Shown: positions 35,984-45,298 of the stretch, one piece after another
Layout of the letters: each line of letters starts with the position of its first letter
How positions within the stretch are numbered: the first letter of the stretch is position 1
Source of the DNA: Clostridia bacterium
Lineage (GTDB): Bacteria > Bacillota > Clostridia > Christensenellales > Christensenellaceae
Direction: 5' to 3'
Assembly: GCA_017531505.1 (NCBI GenBank)
Contig: JAFXKX010000009.1
Span: 62,001-126,000 of the forward strand
DNA: 64,000 nucleotides
Made by a program: the position numbers and the translations under genes
Notes under the pieces: model-generated
The model's input: the letters and a program-made list of their open reading frames with translations, nothing else
Told to the model about the DNA's origin: nothing
Databases searched by the model: none

Positions 35984-37522
35984 TTATTTTGCGTAGTCTA
36001 CGACACGCGTTTCTCTGATTACGTTTACCTTGATCTGGCCGGGGTAATCAAGATCCTTTTCGATCTTCTTCACGATGTCTCTTGCCAGCAATGCGGTACC
36101 GACCTCGTCCACATCATCGGGTTTTACGATGATACGTACTTCTCTGCCGGCCTGGATTGCGTAAGACTTTTCAACACCCTTGAAGGAGTTCGCTATTTCT
36201 TCCAAAGATTCCAGACGTTTTACATAGTTATCAAGAGATTCCCTTCTTGCGCCGGGCCGCGCTGCAGATACAGCATCTGCTGCCTGCACCAATACTGCCT
36301 CGATGGTCTGCGCTTCCACATCACCATGGTGTGCTGCGATCGCATTGACAACATCCGGGTTTTCCTTATATTTGGTAGCGAGTTCTGCGCCCAACTGTGT
36401 ATGGGAGCCTTCCATCTCATGGTCGACTGCCTTACCGATGTCATGCAGCAGACCTGCGCGCTTTGCCAAACGGGCATTTGCGCCGATCTCGTCTGCCATG
36501 ATGCTTGCCAGATGTGCGACTTCCAGAGAATGCTTCAGCACATTCTGACCGTAACTGGTACGGTAACGCAATCTGCCCAGCAGCTTGACCAGTTCGGGGT
36601 GCAGAGAATGGATACCTACATCAAATACCGCAGCCTCACCGGCTTCACGGATCTGTGCATCCACTTCCTTCTTCGCCTTATTGACCATTTCTTCAATTCT
36701 TGCCGGATGGATTCTGCCGTCAATGATCAGCTTTTCCAATGCAATGCGGGCGATTTCCCTGCGAACAGGGTCAAAGCCGGACAAAATGACTGCTTCCGGT
36801 GTATCGTCGATGATCAGATCGATTCCTGTAGCGGTCTCGAGTGTACGAATATTTCTGCCCTCACGACCGATAATTCTACCCTTCATTTCATCGTTGGGCA
36901 ATGCCACAACAGAAATTGTGGATTCTGCAACATGATCTGCTGCGCAGCGCTGGATTGCCAGCGAGAGGATCTCGCGTGCTTTCTTTTCTGCTTCGTCTTT
37001 TGCTGCAGTTTCAATATCACGGAGCATTACTGCCATATCACGGCGTGCTTCCTGCTCCACTTTCTCCAGCAGCAGTTCTTTCGCCTGCTCTGTAGACATC
37101 TCGGCGATCTTCTCCAATTCCTGCAATTCCTGAGCCTGCAGGCGCTTGATCTCCTCTTTGGTAGCGGCGATCTCTTTGAGTCGAGCATCGAGTTTTTCAT
37201 TTTTCTTATCGGCAAGCTCGTTTTTCTTATCAAGTGCTTCCTCTCTTGCAAGAAGCCGCTTTTCCATCTTAGCCTGCTCGTTTCGTCTGTCTTTGGATTC
37301 TTTATCAAACTCTGTTCTGAGTCTGTGGACCTCTTCTTTTGCTTCCAATACCGTTTCCTTACGGATCGCTTCTGCCTTCTTCTGTGCATCTTCGATCAAT
37401 TTTACAACGGTCTCTTCGGCCCGGCCTATCTTCTTTTCTGCGATGTTCTTTCTGTAAGCATAGCCGATTGCCACACCTATCAGGATACCAACAACGCCTC
37501 CGAGGATAGCCCATATTACCAT
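35984..37522 (-). CDS. rny: Ribonuclease Y
   Basis: RNase Y is the membrane-anchored endoribonuclease that starts mRNA decay in Firmicutes. The 512-residue product has an N-terminal membrane helix (about residues 4-22), a long charged coiled coil to about 180, the KH domain with [15 protein letters not shown], and the HD domain with [17 protein letters not shown]. The ATG at 37522 is 14 nt from GGGAGG, which is long; a GTG at 37537 would add five residues but overlaps the ribosome binding site. A strong promoter lies at 37619-37647. Confidence 0.95.
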   Translation of the reverse strand: MVIWAILGGVVGILIGVAIGYAYRKNIAEKKIGRAEETVVKLIEDAQKKAEAIRKETVLEAKEEVHRLRTEFDKESKDRRNEQAKMEKRLLAREEALDKKNELADKKNEKLDARLKEIAATKEEIKRLQAQELQELEKIAEMSTEQAKELLLEKVEQEARRDMAVMLRDIETAAKDEAEKKAREILSLAIQRCAADHVAESTISVVALPNDEMKGRIIGREGRNIRTLETATGIDLIIDDTPEAVILSGFDPVRREIARIALEKLIIDGRIHPARIEEMVNKAKKEVDAQIREAGEAAVFDVGIHSLHPELVKLLGRLRYRTSYGQNVLKHSLEVAHLASIMADEIGANARLAKRAGLLHDIGKAVDHEMEGSHTQLGAELATKYKENPDVVNAIAAHHGDVEAQTIEAVLVQAADAVSAARPGARRESLDNYVKRLESLEEIANSFKGVEKSYAIQAGREVRIIVKPDDVDEVGTALLARDIVKKIEKDLDYPGQIKVNVIRETRVVDYAK

Positions 37523-37618
37523 GTTAGTCTTTGGCACCTCCCTTTCTTCGCCAATACTTGTTTATATCACACTTCCAAATCTGAATGTTCAGTTAATTTG
37601 TTAATGCTTTATTTATAT

Positions 37619-37647
37619 ATTTTAGTACAATCCGACTATGTTGTCAA
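37619..37647 (-). promoter_or_regulatory. Sigma-A promoter of rny
   Basis: TTGACA (37642-37647) and TAAAAT (37619-37624), 17 bp apart on the minus strand, directly after the stop codon of the upstream flavoprotein gene. Confidence 0.8.
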
Positions 37648-37648
37648 T

Positions 37649-38875
37649 TCACAACTGTGCTGCGCTGCGCCCCGCCAGATAGCCCGTAGAGAACGCGATC
37701 TGCAGGTTGTAACCGCCCGTATACGCGTCTACATCCAACATTTCGCCCGCAAAATACAAGCCTTCCACCTGTTTGCTTGCCATCCTGGAAGCGTTGATCT
37801 GACGCAGCGATACCCCGCCGCGCGTCACAATGGCTTCGTTGATACTGCGCGTATCGCAAATAGGGATCTCAAAGCATTTCAACACCTGCACCAAGCGTTT
37901 CCGCTCCTCTTTCGTCACAAAGTTGACTGCCTTTTTCTCGTTGAGTTTTGCACGGTCGCAGATCTCTTCACACAAAGCCTTGGGCACCAGGCGGAACAGC
38001 ACATTCTTCAGCTGCGCATTCTGCATCTCGGAAAAATCGCGTAATATTCTCGCATCCAGTTTTGCCTCATCCAGCCCCGGCTTAAAGTCGATCACGATTT
38101 TTGTCTCTGTAAATGTATAATCCGTAATATGTGCACTGGCCGACAAAATCAGCGGACCGGACACCCCAAAATGGGTAAACAACATTTCTCCCAGATCTTC
38201 GAATTTCTTTTTCCCTTTTTCCCACAAAGTCACCTTTACATTTTTCAGGGAAAGGCCCATCAGGCTGCGGCATACTTCAGGGTACCGTGCCACCAGCGGA
38301 ATCAGAGACGGATGCAATTCCGTTGTCTCGTGTCCCAGTTTTTTTGCAATGGCATACCCTTCGCCGTCACTGCCCGTTGCCGGATAAGACATCCCGCCGC
38401 AGGCCAGTATCACTCTGTCAAATTCTATGATCTTTCCATCCGCCTTTATGCCGGTTACCTTTCCGTCCTCCGTCAGTATCTGCCGTACATGGGTATTGAG
38501 ACGCACCTGTACACCCGCATCCCGCAGCATATTCTGCAGCGTACGAATCACATCGCTGGATTTATCAGACGCCGGAAAGACTCTGCCGCCGCGCTCTACC
38601 TTCGTTTCCAATCCATATTGCTGCAGCAATTCCAATAACTGTTCGTTGGAAAATGCACGAAATGCACTGAAGAGGAACTTTGCGTTGCCCGGGATATTGG
38701 CAAAAAAGTCCTCCTGCGGGCGGGCATTGGTGATATTGCATCTGCCCTTACCGGTAATAAACAGTTTTTTACCCAGCTTTTCGTTTTTTTCAAACAGCGT
38801 TACCTGCCCATTGCCCGCAGCAGCATAAGCCGCCATCATGCCGGCAGGGCCGCCTCCGATTACCGCGATCCGCAT
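37649..38875 (-). CDS. NAD(P)/FAD-dependent oxidoreductase, HI0933/YhiN family
   Basis: A 408-residue flavoprotein with the dinucleotide-binding start IAVIGGGPAGMMAAYAA, the family motif KLFITGKGRCNITN, a second FAD motif GEMLDVDAYTGGYNLQIAF near the C-terminus, and RVILACGGMSYPATGS. The family is widespread, and its substrate is not known. It follows the RpiR gene by 3 nt, which suggests cotranscription and perhaps coregulation. Confidence 0.9.
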   Translation of the reverse strand: MRIAVIGGGPAGMMAAYAAAGNGQVTLFEKNEKLGKKLFITGKGRCNITNARPQEDFFANIPGNAKFLFSAFRAFSNEQLLELLQQYGLETKVERGGRVFPASDKSSDVIRTLQNMLRDAGVQVRLNTHVRQILTEDGKVTGIKADGKIIEFDRVILACGGMSYPATGSDGEGYAIAKKLGHETTELHPSLIPLVARYPEVCRSLMGLSLKNVKVTLWEKGKKKFEDLGEMLFTHFGVSGPLILSASAHITDYTFTETKIVIDFKPGLDEAKLDARILRDFSEMQNAQLKNVLFRLVPKALCEEICDRAKLNEKKAVNFVTKEERKRLVQVLKCFEIPICDTRSINEAIVTRGGVSLRQINASRMASKQVEGLYFAGEMLDVDAYTGGYNLQIAFSTGYLAGRSAAQL

Positions 38876-38878
38876 AGA

Positions 38879-39769
38879 TCAGATTTCCTCTCCTTCGTCT
38901 TCAATAGGCGTATAGTCGTGTACAGCGTAAATGTTCTTTTCTCTCCAGATATTTTCCATAATGCTGTAATGTTCGATCAATGTATCCTTTTTGCGCAGGC
39001 CCGCCAAAATAATAATGCTGTTGATGATACTCAGCGGTGCCACAAAAGAATCCACAAAAGAATTGATATTGTTCTTTGTCAAAATGCAGTGGTCAGACAA
39101 ATTATACAGCGGAGACAATACGTTGTCTGTCAGCGTAATGATCTTTGCCTTGCGTTCCTTCGCAAAACGTACCCCTTCGACCGTCTGGGAAGAATATCTG
39201 GGGAACGCCAGACCGATGACTACATCCCCTTCCCCTACGTGTACCAGCTGCGAGTAAATATCTGCCGTACCAATGGTCACCTGATGCAGGTTATCAAAAA
39301 TATATCCCAGATAATACACGATAAACTGTACCAGCGGTGCGCAGCTGCGGAATCCCAATACGAAAATCTTTTTGGCATGGATCAACGCATCCACTACCTT
39401 CTCCAGTACTTCCACATCCAGCATCTCTACCGTATTTCTGAGGTTTTTGCTCTCCATCTTATAGACTGCACGCACCAGTTCTTCGGTAGACAATCCTTCC
39501 ATCAGATTGAGTTTCTGCACGTTAGTCAGTTTATTTTTGATGATCTCCTGCAGGTGTTTCTGCAGTTTGGGATATCCTTTATATCCCAAAGCATACGCAA
39601 ACCGCACAACAGTGGATTCGCTGACGCCTACTGTATTACCCAAAACGCCCGCCGTCATGAAGGCTGCTTTATCGTAATTTTCAAGAATATAGGCTGCAAT
39701 TGCCCTTTGGCCCTTGCTGTAAGAACTGTATTCTTCCCTGATTCTCTCCAATAAATTAGACTTTTCCAT
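38879..39769 (-). CDS. RpiR/MurR family transcriptional regulator
   Basis: A 296-residue regulator with an N-terminal helix-turn-helix (VLGNTVGVSESTVVRFAYAL, about residues 42-61) and a SIS sugar-phosphate isomerase domain (IFVLGFRSCAPLV; VIGLAFPRYSSQTVEG). Such proteins respond to phosphosugars or amino sugars. No sugar catabolic gene is adjacent; the flavoprotein gene follows within 3 nt. The C-terminus is unusually long and acidic. A TATAAT with an extended -10 TG at 39838-39846 overlaps the surE terminator and might be its promoter. Confidence 0.88.
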   Translation of the reverse strand: MEKSNLLERIREEYSSYSKGQRAIAAYILENYDKAAFMTAGVLGNTVGVSESTVVRFAYALGYKGYPKLQKHLQEIIKNKLTNVQKLNLMEGLSTEELVRAVYKMESKNLRNTVEMLDVEVLEKVVDALIHAKKIFVLGFRSCAPLVQFIVYYLGYIFDNLHQVTIGTADIYSQLVHVGEGDVVIGLAFPRYSSQTVEGVRFAKERKAKIITLTDNVLSPLYNLSDHCILTKNNINSFVDSFVAPLSIINSIIILAGLRKKDTLIEHYSIMENIWREKNIYAVHDYTPIEDEGEEI

Positions 39770-39806
39770 AGTTTTTTATTCCCTTTGGCAGATGATCGGC
39801 TTCAAC

Positions 39807-39840
39807 AAAAAATGAAGCGAAGAAATTTCTCCGCTTCATT
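39807..39840 (-). terminator. Terminator of surE
   Basis: AATGAAGCG (39811-39819) and CGCTTCATT (39832-39840) pair, with an inner AGAAA/TTTCT stem. On the minus strand the stem is followed by TTTTTG. It lies between surE and the RpiR gene. Confidence 0.85.
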
Positions 39841-39868
39841 ATATCACATTCTTTTATCGGAATCTATC

Positions 39869-40645
39869 TTAGATTTCCATATCGTTCAAGAACATCAGAC
39901 CTTCCAGCGCGCTTTCATCGGTGAATTCAGAAAGCAGGGGCGTGATAGAGATGTTTTCCTGACGGATCTCATAAGCATCATCGCCGGGGCCGTCTTCTGC
40001 CTTGTAATCGCTCGCCACACGATAAGATACTGTGTTCTCATCGATCTCTTCCACTACATTGTAACCGCCAAACCAGTTGGTCTTGCTCATGCGGGTAACC
40101 ACAACTTTCTTGGGGGTAACTTCGTTCAGGTTGGGGAAGTTAACGTTGAGGATCGTGCGGATGGGGAACTTGAACTTATCTGCCATCTCTGCCAGTCTGC
40201 GTGCAAACTGAGCTGCATAAACAAAGCCTTCGGGCTCATTTGTGAAACATACATGGCTGAATGCCAGTGCGCGTACGCCGTGCAGAGTTGCCTGCGTAGC
40301 AGCATTGGTCGTGCCGGACCACAGAATGTTAACACCCATATTGGGGCCTCTGTTAATGCCGGACAAAACGATATCGGGCATATTATCTTTCAGAATGACC
40401 TTCAGCGCAATTCTGGTACAGTCCGCAGGGCTGCCATCCACATGCCATGCAGGTACATCTTCATAGCCGGGAATGGTGGTCTTGGTAACCGTGATCGGCA
40501 CACGGAAATTCAATGTATGAGAGTTACCGCTGCACTCGTGCTTGGGTGCTACTACATAGATTTCATGTTTGCCATACAGTTCTTTTACAAGTGCGATCAA
40601 ACCAACACCGGTAATGCTATCGTCGTTTACGAGCAATATTTTCAT
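39869..40645 (-). CDS. surE: 5'/3'-nucleotidase SurE
   Basis: SurE is a metal-dependent survival-protein nucleotidase. The 258-residue protein has LLVNDDSITGVG with the metal-binding aspartates, APKHECSGNSH, the serine and asparagine site SGINRGPNMG, and LWSGTTNAATQA. GGAGGAAAAC lies upstream of the ATG. It is the last gene of the strand run that begins with the carboxyltransferase operon, 47 nt after it. Confidence 0.94.
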   Translation of the reverse strand: MKILLVNDDSITGVGLIALVKELYGKHEIYVVAPKHECSGNSHTLNFRVPITVTKTTIPGYEDVPAWHVDGSPADCTRIALKVILKDNMPDIVLSGINRGPNMGVNILWSGTTNAATQATLHGVRALAFSHVCFTNEPEGFVYAAQFARRLAEMADKFKFPIRTILNVNFPNLNEVTPKKVVVTRMSKTNWFGGYNVVEEIDENTVSYRVASDYKAEDGPGDDAYEIRQENISITPLLSEFTDESALEGLMFLNDMEI

Positions 40646-40692
40646 GTTTTCCTCCTATCACTTTTTCACTTCAAAGTCTCTTTTTATTGTTA

Positions 40693-42090
40693 TCACACCG
40701 GATGAATGCGGTTTTCGCTATCCAACTTGGTGGGATCCACTTGGTACAGTGCTGCCCTTCTGTATTCAAAATACTTGGGAGCCACCTGCGGGAACATTGC
40801 ATAAGAAAGGATATCCTCTTCCTGTTCGATAACATCCTTCAACTGTTCACGGTACTGTTCCAGTTCGGGAGCCAGATCATCTGCGGGACGGTGCGTGATC
40901 ACGGGAGCATCACCGATGCACTTCTTGCGCACTTCCTCGTTGACTTCACCGGGCAATCTGCCGTATTCACCGCGCAGCAGACCCTTGGATTCTTTGGATA
41001 CCAGCTTATAGCGTTCGCCGCCCAGCACGTTCATAACTGCCTGCGTACCAACGATCTGGCTGGTGGGGGTTACCAAAGGCGGATACCCAAAGTCTTTTCT
41101 TACACGCGGTACTTCTTCCAGTACTTCCAGCAGTTTATCTTCTGCGTTTGCGTTTTTCAACTGGCTGATCAGGTTAGAGAGCATGCCGCCCGGCACCTGA
41201 TAAAGCAGCGTATTGACATCTACGCCCAAAACCTTGGTAGAGATCAAACCGTCCGCACGCATACGCTCTACTGCGGGTTTGATCAGTTTTGCGGCCTCGG
41301 TCAGATCCTCCAGTTTCAGACCGGTATCGTATTCAGTGCCCATCAATGTAGCAACCAATGCCTCGGTACAGGGCTGTGCCGTACCGTTTGCCATGGGAGA
41401 CAACGCACAGTCTACAATATCCGCACCTGCTTCGATCGCCTTCAAGTAGACCATATCACCGGTACCGGTGGTATTGTGGGTATGGATGTGCACAGGAATG
41501 CTGACCTTTTCCTTGACCATTTTTACCAGTTTATATGCATCATAGGGCAGCAACAGGTTTGCCATGTCTTTGATACAGATAGAATCTGCACCCATTTCCT
41601 GCATCTCATATGCCAGGTCTGCAAAATACTCCATGCTGTGTACAGGGCTTACAGTATAGCAGATAGCTGCTTCTGCCCAACCGCCGTATTTCTTAGTGGC
41701 TTCCATTGCCGTCTTGATGTTTCTCGTATCATTGAGTGCGTCAAAAATACGAATGACGTCCATACCGTTTTCGATGGCTTTCTTTACAAAGAAATCTACC
41801 ACGTCATCGGCATAGTGCTTATAGCCCAACAGATTCTGACCGCGCAGCAACATCTGTGTTTTTGTGTTGGGCATTGCTTTTTTCAGTGTACGCAGACGTT
41901 CCCACGGATCTTCATTGAGGAAACGCATGCAGGTATCAAATGTCGCACCGCCCCAGCATTCCAAAGACCAATATCCGGCCTTGTCCAACACCGCTGCTGC
42001 ATCGAGCATTTCCTCGGTACGCATACGGGTTGCTGCCTGAGACTGATGGGCATCTCTTAAAATCGTATCTGTGATTCCTACTTTACCCAT
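40693..42090 (-). CDS. Oxaloacetate decarboxylase alpha / transcarboxylase 5S-type subunit
   Basis: A 465-residue carboxyltransferase of the pyruvate/oxaloacetate type. The TIM barrel starts with ITDTILRDAHQSQAATRMR, binds metal through the aspartate there and HIHTHNTTG, and has the carbamylated-lysine region SICIKDMANLLLP. The second half (PGGMLSNLISQL) is the conserved carboxylase domain. The enzyme ends without an attached biotin domain; a separate biotin carrier lies 36 nt upstream. It should move CO2 between biotin and pyruvate or oxaloacetate. GGAGG is 8 nt before the ATG. Confidence 0.92.
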   Translation of the reverse strand: MGKVGITDTILRDAHQSQAATRMRTEEMLDAAAVLDKAGYWSLECWGGATFDTCMRFLNEDPWERLRTLKKAMPNTKTQMLLRGQNLLGYKHYADDVVDFFVKKAIENGMDVIRIFDALNDTRNIKTAMEATKKYGGWAEAAICYTVSPVHSMEYFADLAYEMQEMGADSICIKDMANLLLPYDAYKLVKMVKEKVSIPVHIHTHNTTGTGDMVYLKAIEAGADIVDCALSPMANGTAQPCTEALVATLMGTEYDTGLKLEDLTEAAKLIKPAVERMRADGLISTKVLGVDVNTLLYQVPGGMLSNLISQLKNANAEDKLLEVLEEVPRVRKDFGYPPLVTPTSQIVGTQAVMNVLGGERYKLVSKESKGLLRGEYGRLPGEVNEEVRKKCIGDAPVITHRPADDLAPELEQYREQLKDVIEQEEDILSYAMFPQVAPKYFEYRRAALYQVDPTKLDSENRIHPV

Positions 42091-42126
42091 AGATCAAACC
42101 TCCTGATTCATGGATGACTGATATGA

Positions 42127-42522
42127 TCAGCCGATTACGCCCAGTACATCGCCGGAGTTTACGACGGTGCCCTTGGAAGTATTTACAGAAACTACGGTAC
42201 CGGCGCAAGGAGCCATCAGTTCGTTTTCCATCTTCATTGCTTCAAGAACGAACATAACATCGCCTTCGTTTACTTTATCGCCTACGTTTACCTTCACTTC
42301 CAGAATGGTGCCGGGCATGGGAGCTTCTACCTTGGTGCCGTCAGCCACTGCTGCGGAAGGTGCTGCAGGTGCTGCTGCGGGTTGCTCTGCGGGAGCCACG
42401 GGAGCTGCAGGTGCTGCAGGTGCGGGTACGGGTGCTGCTGCGGGTGCGCTTGCGCCTGCTGCTACTTCTTCTACTGCTACGTCATAAGACTTGCCGTTTA
42501 CATTTATAATGAATCTACGCAT
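42127..42522 (-). CDS. Biotin carboxyl carrier protein (transcarboxylase 1.3S / decarboxylase gamma type)
   Basis: A 131-residue carrier. An N-terminal strand region (RRFIINVNGKSYDVAVEEV) leads to an alanine and proline rich flexible linker of about 45 residues, then the biotinyl domain with the EAMKMEN lysine for biotin attachment and the strand repeat around it. It shuttles CO2 between the two carboxyltransferases of the operon. The ATG at 42522 has GGAGG 5 nt upstream; the upstream extension overlaps the next gene and is not used. Confidence 0.93.
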   Translation of the reverse strand: MRRFIINVNGKSYDVAVEEVAAGASAPAAAPVPAPAAPAAPVAPAEQPAAAPAAPSAAVADGTKVEAPMPGTILEVKVNVGDKVNEGDVMFVLEAMKMENELMAPCAGTVVSVNTSKGTVVNSGDVLGVIG

Positions 42523-42538
42523 ATTATCCTCCAAAAAA

Positions 42539-42910
42539 TCAGATGTAACGATTGATCTGTGCTGCTCTGCCTGCTTTCGACCATGCAGATCTGCCGGCAT
42601 ACACACGTGTATTTGCGGTTGCTTTGCCGCTCTTGATTTCCTGATACGAAGTAACTTTTACGTCCTTAGCATCTTTACCCATCATAGCTGCGACTGCTGC
42701 TGTAATGACAGCGATGAGTTCTTCCTCTTCCTGTGCTGCTGCAGATGCCTGCTGTTTTGCTGCAGGTGCTGCTGCGGGTGCCTGCGCTGCTTCCCTAGGC
42801 ATCTGATTGCCCAGTTTGCGCAGGATCGCGATACACAAGAGTATGAGTAACCCATTGGCCGCCAGCAAAACCAGCTGCGCCGCACTGAATTCAATTCCAA
42901 ACAGTATCAT
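42539..42910 (-). CDS. OadG/MmdD-like small membrane subunit
   Basis: A 123-residue protein with one N-terminal membrane helix (about residues 8-28), an alanine-rich linker with APAAAPAAK, then ELIAVITAAVAAMMG, the C-terminal pattern of sodium-pump decarboxylase gamma or delta subunits, and an SAWSKAGRAAQIN tail. In known pumps this subunit tethers the soluble parts to the beta subunit. Here no beta subunit is present. GGAGG lies 6 nt before the ATG at 42910. Confidence 0.85.
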   Translation of the reverse strand: MILFGIEFSAAQLVLLAANGLLILLCIAILRKLGNQMPREAAQAPAAAPAAKQQASAAAQEEEELIAVITAAVAAMMGKDAKDVKVTSYQEIKSGKATANTRVYAGRSAWSKAGRAAQINRYI

Positions 42911-42921
42911 ATGCATCCTCC

Positions 42922-44331
42922 TTACAACGGCATGATGCCATGCTTCTTGCTGAGTCTGCTTTCTCTCTTATTGGTAGCCATCGACAGTGCCTGTACCAAT
43001 GCAGCGCGGATATCTGCCGGAGCAATGATATCGTCCACGATCCCCTGCTTTGCAGCACTGATGGGGCTCAGGAATGCCTCTGCATATTCCCCTGCCTTTG
43101 CCTTGGTATCGTACAGAATGATGCTGCCTGCTTCGGCTTCTACACAGCCGATCTGCGCACCTTCCAGTGCATATACCAGATCTGCTCCGTTGCCCTTGTT
43201 GGACATTGCGCTATAACCTTCACCGATGGCTTTGCCTGCCAGTACGCTGATCATGGGGCAGCCTGCCTCACCGTATGCGTACGCCAGTTTTGCAACAGCG
43301 CGCATATTTTTGTGGCATTTTGCAACTTCCACACCTTTGTTATCTACAAAAGTGATCACGGGCATATCATATGCATCCAAGATCTGTACAAATCTCGCAG
43401 CCTTTTCACAAGCCGCATTGGTCAGATATGCATCTCCTGCATTGGCAACTACGCCTGCGATCAGGCCGCCGAAAGAAGCAAACCCCGTCACGATCTCGCT
43501 GCCATAACCCTTCTGTACCTCAAAGAATACACCGCCGTCTGCAGCTTCCGCCACATACGCAGGGAGATTTTGGGGAGAAGTCGCCACTTTGCGCTCTACC
43601 GCATCTTCATTTTCCAGATACGGTGCATCCTCCAGATTATTGGAAGGCAGGCACAACAGCAGACGTTTCAACGTCTCATATGCTTCTGCTTCGTTTTCAC
43701 ACAAAAACTGTGCATTGCCGCAGGCATACTGTGCTTCCGCACCATTGATTTTTTGCTCATCCGGCTGCATACCAAACGTTGCCGCCGTAACAGTAGCACT
43801 CTTCAGACCTACATTGGAAACGCCCTTTACGGCAATGGTAAAATCTGAAAGAGGTGCAAAAAAAGCAGCCGAACCCAACATACCGCCGTCTGCAACAGAA
43901 ACAGTCGGTACCACGCCGGATAACTCTGCCATCTTCTTCATTACAATTGTATATGCGTGCATTGCTGCAGCACCTTCCTGCACCTTTGCACCATTGGAAT
44001 CCCACAAAAATATCATCGGATAGCCGGATTTTGCAGCCATATCCATCACTTTCACGATCTTGCCTGCATGTCCCATACCGAATGCACCGCCCAGTGCTTC
44101 ACAATCCTGTGCCACGATGCAAACAGCCTGTCCATCTACGGTACCCCAACCGGCTACAACGCCCTCACCGGGTACACAGACATCAGGATATCCCAATACA
44201 GCATTGGACTTCTGCAGATATTTGTCTACTTCCGCAAAAGAACCCGCATCAAGAATCTGCTCAATCCGTGCTCTGGCAGTGAACTTATTCGACTGGCCTT
44301 GCTGCAAGGCAGTTCGAGTATTCTCACTCAT
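42922..44331 (-). CDS. Acyl-CoA carboxyltransferase (MmdA / transcarboxylase 12S type)
   Basis: A 469-residue crotonase-fold carboxyltransferase. Both acyl-CoA-binding halves are seen: ALGGAFGMGHAGKIVKVMDMA with MIFLWDSNGAKVQEG in the first, and DMPVITFVDNKGVEV with ISVLAGKAIGEGYSAM in the second. It should accept the carboxyl group between biotin and an acyl-CoA, probably methylmalonyl-CoA or propionyl-CoA; the exact acyl-CoA cannot be read from the sequence. It is shorter than many MmdA (about 510). It is the first gene of the operon, with AGGAGG at the start and a promoter near 44414. Confidence 0.9.
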   Translation of the reverse strand: MSENTRTALQQGQSNKFTARARIEQILDAGSFAEVDKYLQKSNAVLGYPDVCVPGEGVVAGWGTVDGQAVCIVAQDCEALGGAFGMGHAGKIVKVMDMAAKSGYPMIFLWDSNGAKVQEGAAAMHAYTIVMKKMAELSGVVPTVSVADGGMLGSAAFFAPLSDFTIAVKGVSNVGLKSATVTAATFGMQPDEQKINGAEAQYACGNAQFLCENEAEAYETLKRLLLCLPSNNLEDAPYLENEDAVERKVATSPQNLPAYVAEAADGGVFFEVQKGYGSEIVTGFASFGGLIAGVVANAGDAYLTNAACEKAARFVQILDAYDMPVITFVDNKGVEVAKCHKNMRAVAKLAYAYGEAGCPMISVLAGKAIGEGYSAMSNKGNGADLVYALEGAQIGCVEAEAGSIILYDTKAKAGEYAEAFLSPISAAKQGIVDDIIAPADIRAALVQALSMATNKRESRLSKKHGIMPL

Positions 44332-44413
44332 CTATTTCTCCTCCTAATCTACTCAATCCTATCAGAACGATTCTTCAAAGTTCTAAAACTTCTCCATTCT
44401 GCTTTATACTGCT

Positions 44414-44422
44414 ATTATAGCA
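44414..44422 (-). promoter_or_regulatory. Extended -10 promoter of the carboxyltransferase operon
   Basis: TGCTATAAT on the minus strand is an extended -10 box. The -35 region (TAGATT, 17 bp upstream) is poor. The leader to the start codon would be about 75 nt. Confidence 0.55.
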
Positions 44423-44505
44423 CACTACTTTGAAAAAATCTATTTTTACAAAATAAATATTCCGTTTTCTTTTAAGTTTTCCTTACGCCGGTCGATTTAT
44501 GCAAA

Positions 44506-44534
44506 AATAAAACCGGACAGTCATACTGTCCGGT
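44506..44534 (-). terminator. Terminator of rluB
   Basis: ACCGGACAGT (44512-44521) and ACTGTCCGGT (44525-44534) form a 10-bp stem with a 3-nt loop, followed on the minus strand by TTTATTTTT. It lies 8 nt after the rluB stop. Confidence 0.9.
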
Positions 44535-44542
44535 CAGCAGTC

Positions 44543-45253
44543 TTATTTGATGCTCTTCAGGTATGCGACTTCTTCATTGGTCAACATACGATATTTTCCC
44601 TTTTTCAGCGGCCCCAGATTGATATCACCTACGCTGATACGCTTCAGGAATACTACGTTCTTGCCAACAGTTTCAAACATACGGCGTACCTGACGATTGC
44701 GTCCTTCATGAATAATGATGGTCAATTCGGTACGTTCAGGTGTCGCATTCATTACCTTGATGCGCGCAGGTGCGGTCTTGCCGCCCTCGATCACAACACC
44801 GCGCTCCAACTGGGTGATCTCATCCTGAGAAACATAGCTGTCTACTACTACATAATAGCGCTTTGTTACTTCGTGACTGGGGTGCATCAGTTTATTTGCC
44901 AGTTCTCCGTCATTGGTAAGCAGCAGCAGACCTTCTGTTGTAAAGTCCAACCGACCGATCGGATAAATACGCTGATCGATGCCCTTTACATAATCAAGAA
45001 CCGTTCTTCTGCCCTTGTCATCGTGGCATGTAGATACACAGCCTACCGGTTTATTGAGCATGATGTAGATCTTCTCGTCGGGGATGCGGATCTTTCTGCC
45101 GGATACATAAATCTCATCGATTTCCGGATTTACATTGGTTGCAGGATCATATACAAATCTGCCATTGACTCTGACAACACCTTTTTTGATCAATTCTTCT
45201 GATTTTCTTCTGGAAGCGACTCCCGCCGCCGCCATAAACTTCGCAATACGCAT
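44543..45253 (-). CDS. rluB: 23S rRNA pseudouridine synthase, RluB/RsuA family
   Basis: A 236-residue enzyme. The N-terminal S4 RNA-binding domain (RIAKFMAAAGVASRRKSEELI) is followed by the catalytic domain with the aspartate in YPIGRLDFTTEGLLLLTNDG, and IIHEGRNRQVRRMFE. It isomerises uridines in 23S rRNA, probably near 2605. The position near scpA, scpB and dacF is the common Firmicutes context of rluB and supports that name over rsuA or rluF. Confidence 0.93.
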   Translation of the reverse strand: MRIAKFMAAAGVASRRKSEELIKKGVVRVNGRFVYDPATNVNPEIDEIYVSGRKIRIPDEKIYIMLNKPVGCVSTCHDDKGRRTVLDYVKGIDQRIYPIGRLDFTTEGLLLLTNDGELANKLMHPSHEVTKRYYVVVDSYVSQDEITQLERGVVIEGGKTAPARIKVMNATPERTELTIIIHEGRNRQVRRMFETVGKNVVFLKRISVGDINLGPLKKGKYRMLTNEEVAYLKSIK

Positions 45254-45263
45254 GCATTACCTC

Positions 45264-45298
45264 CATCGGATGGATGCCTGTCGCATCATCCGATCCAT
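45264..45298 (-). promoter_or_regulatory. Intercistronic hairpin over the dacF stop codon
   Basis: ATCGGATG and CATCCGAT halves pair imperfectly around a 7-nt loop. The stem spans the dacF stop codon and ends next to the GGAGG of rluB. No U-tract follows, so it is not a normal terminator; it may affect translation of rluB. Confidence 0.35.

Noticed and set aside
35975-38044. Very long open frames antisense to rny, the ABC genes and ldh
   Set aside because: They lie opposite well-supported genes, have no ribosome binding sites, and arise from the codon bias of the true genes.
42340-42470. Repeated GCTGC-like units in the biotin carrier gene as a tandem repeat element
   Set aside because: They encode the alanine-proline linker normal for biotin carriers and are not exact repeats.
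40693-44331. Calling the carboxyltransferase operon a sodium-pumping decarboxylase
   Set aside because: No beta subunit gene with its many membrane helices is present in or next to the operon.
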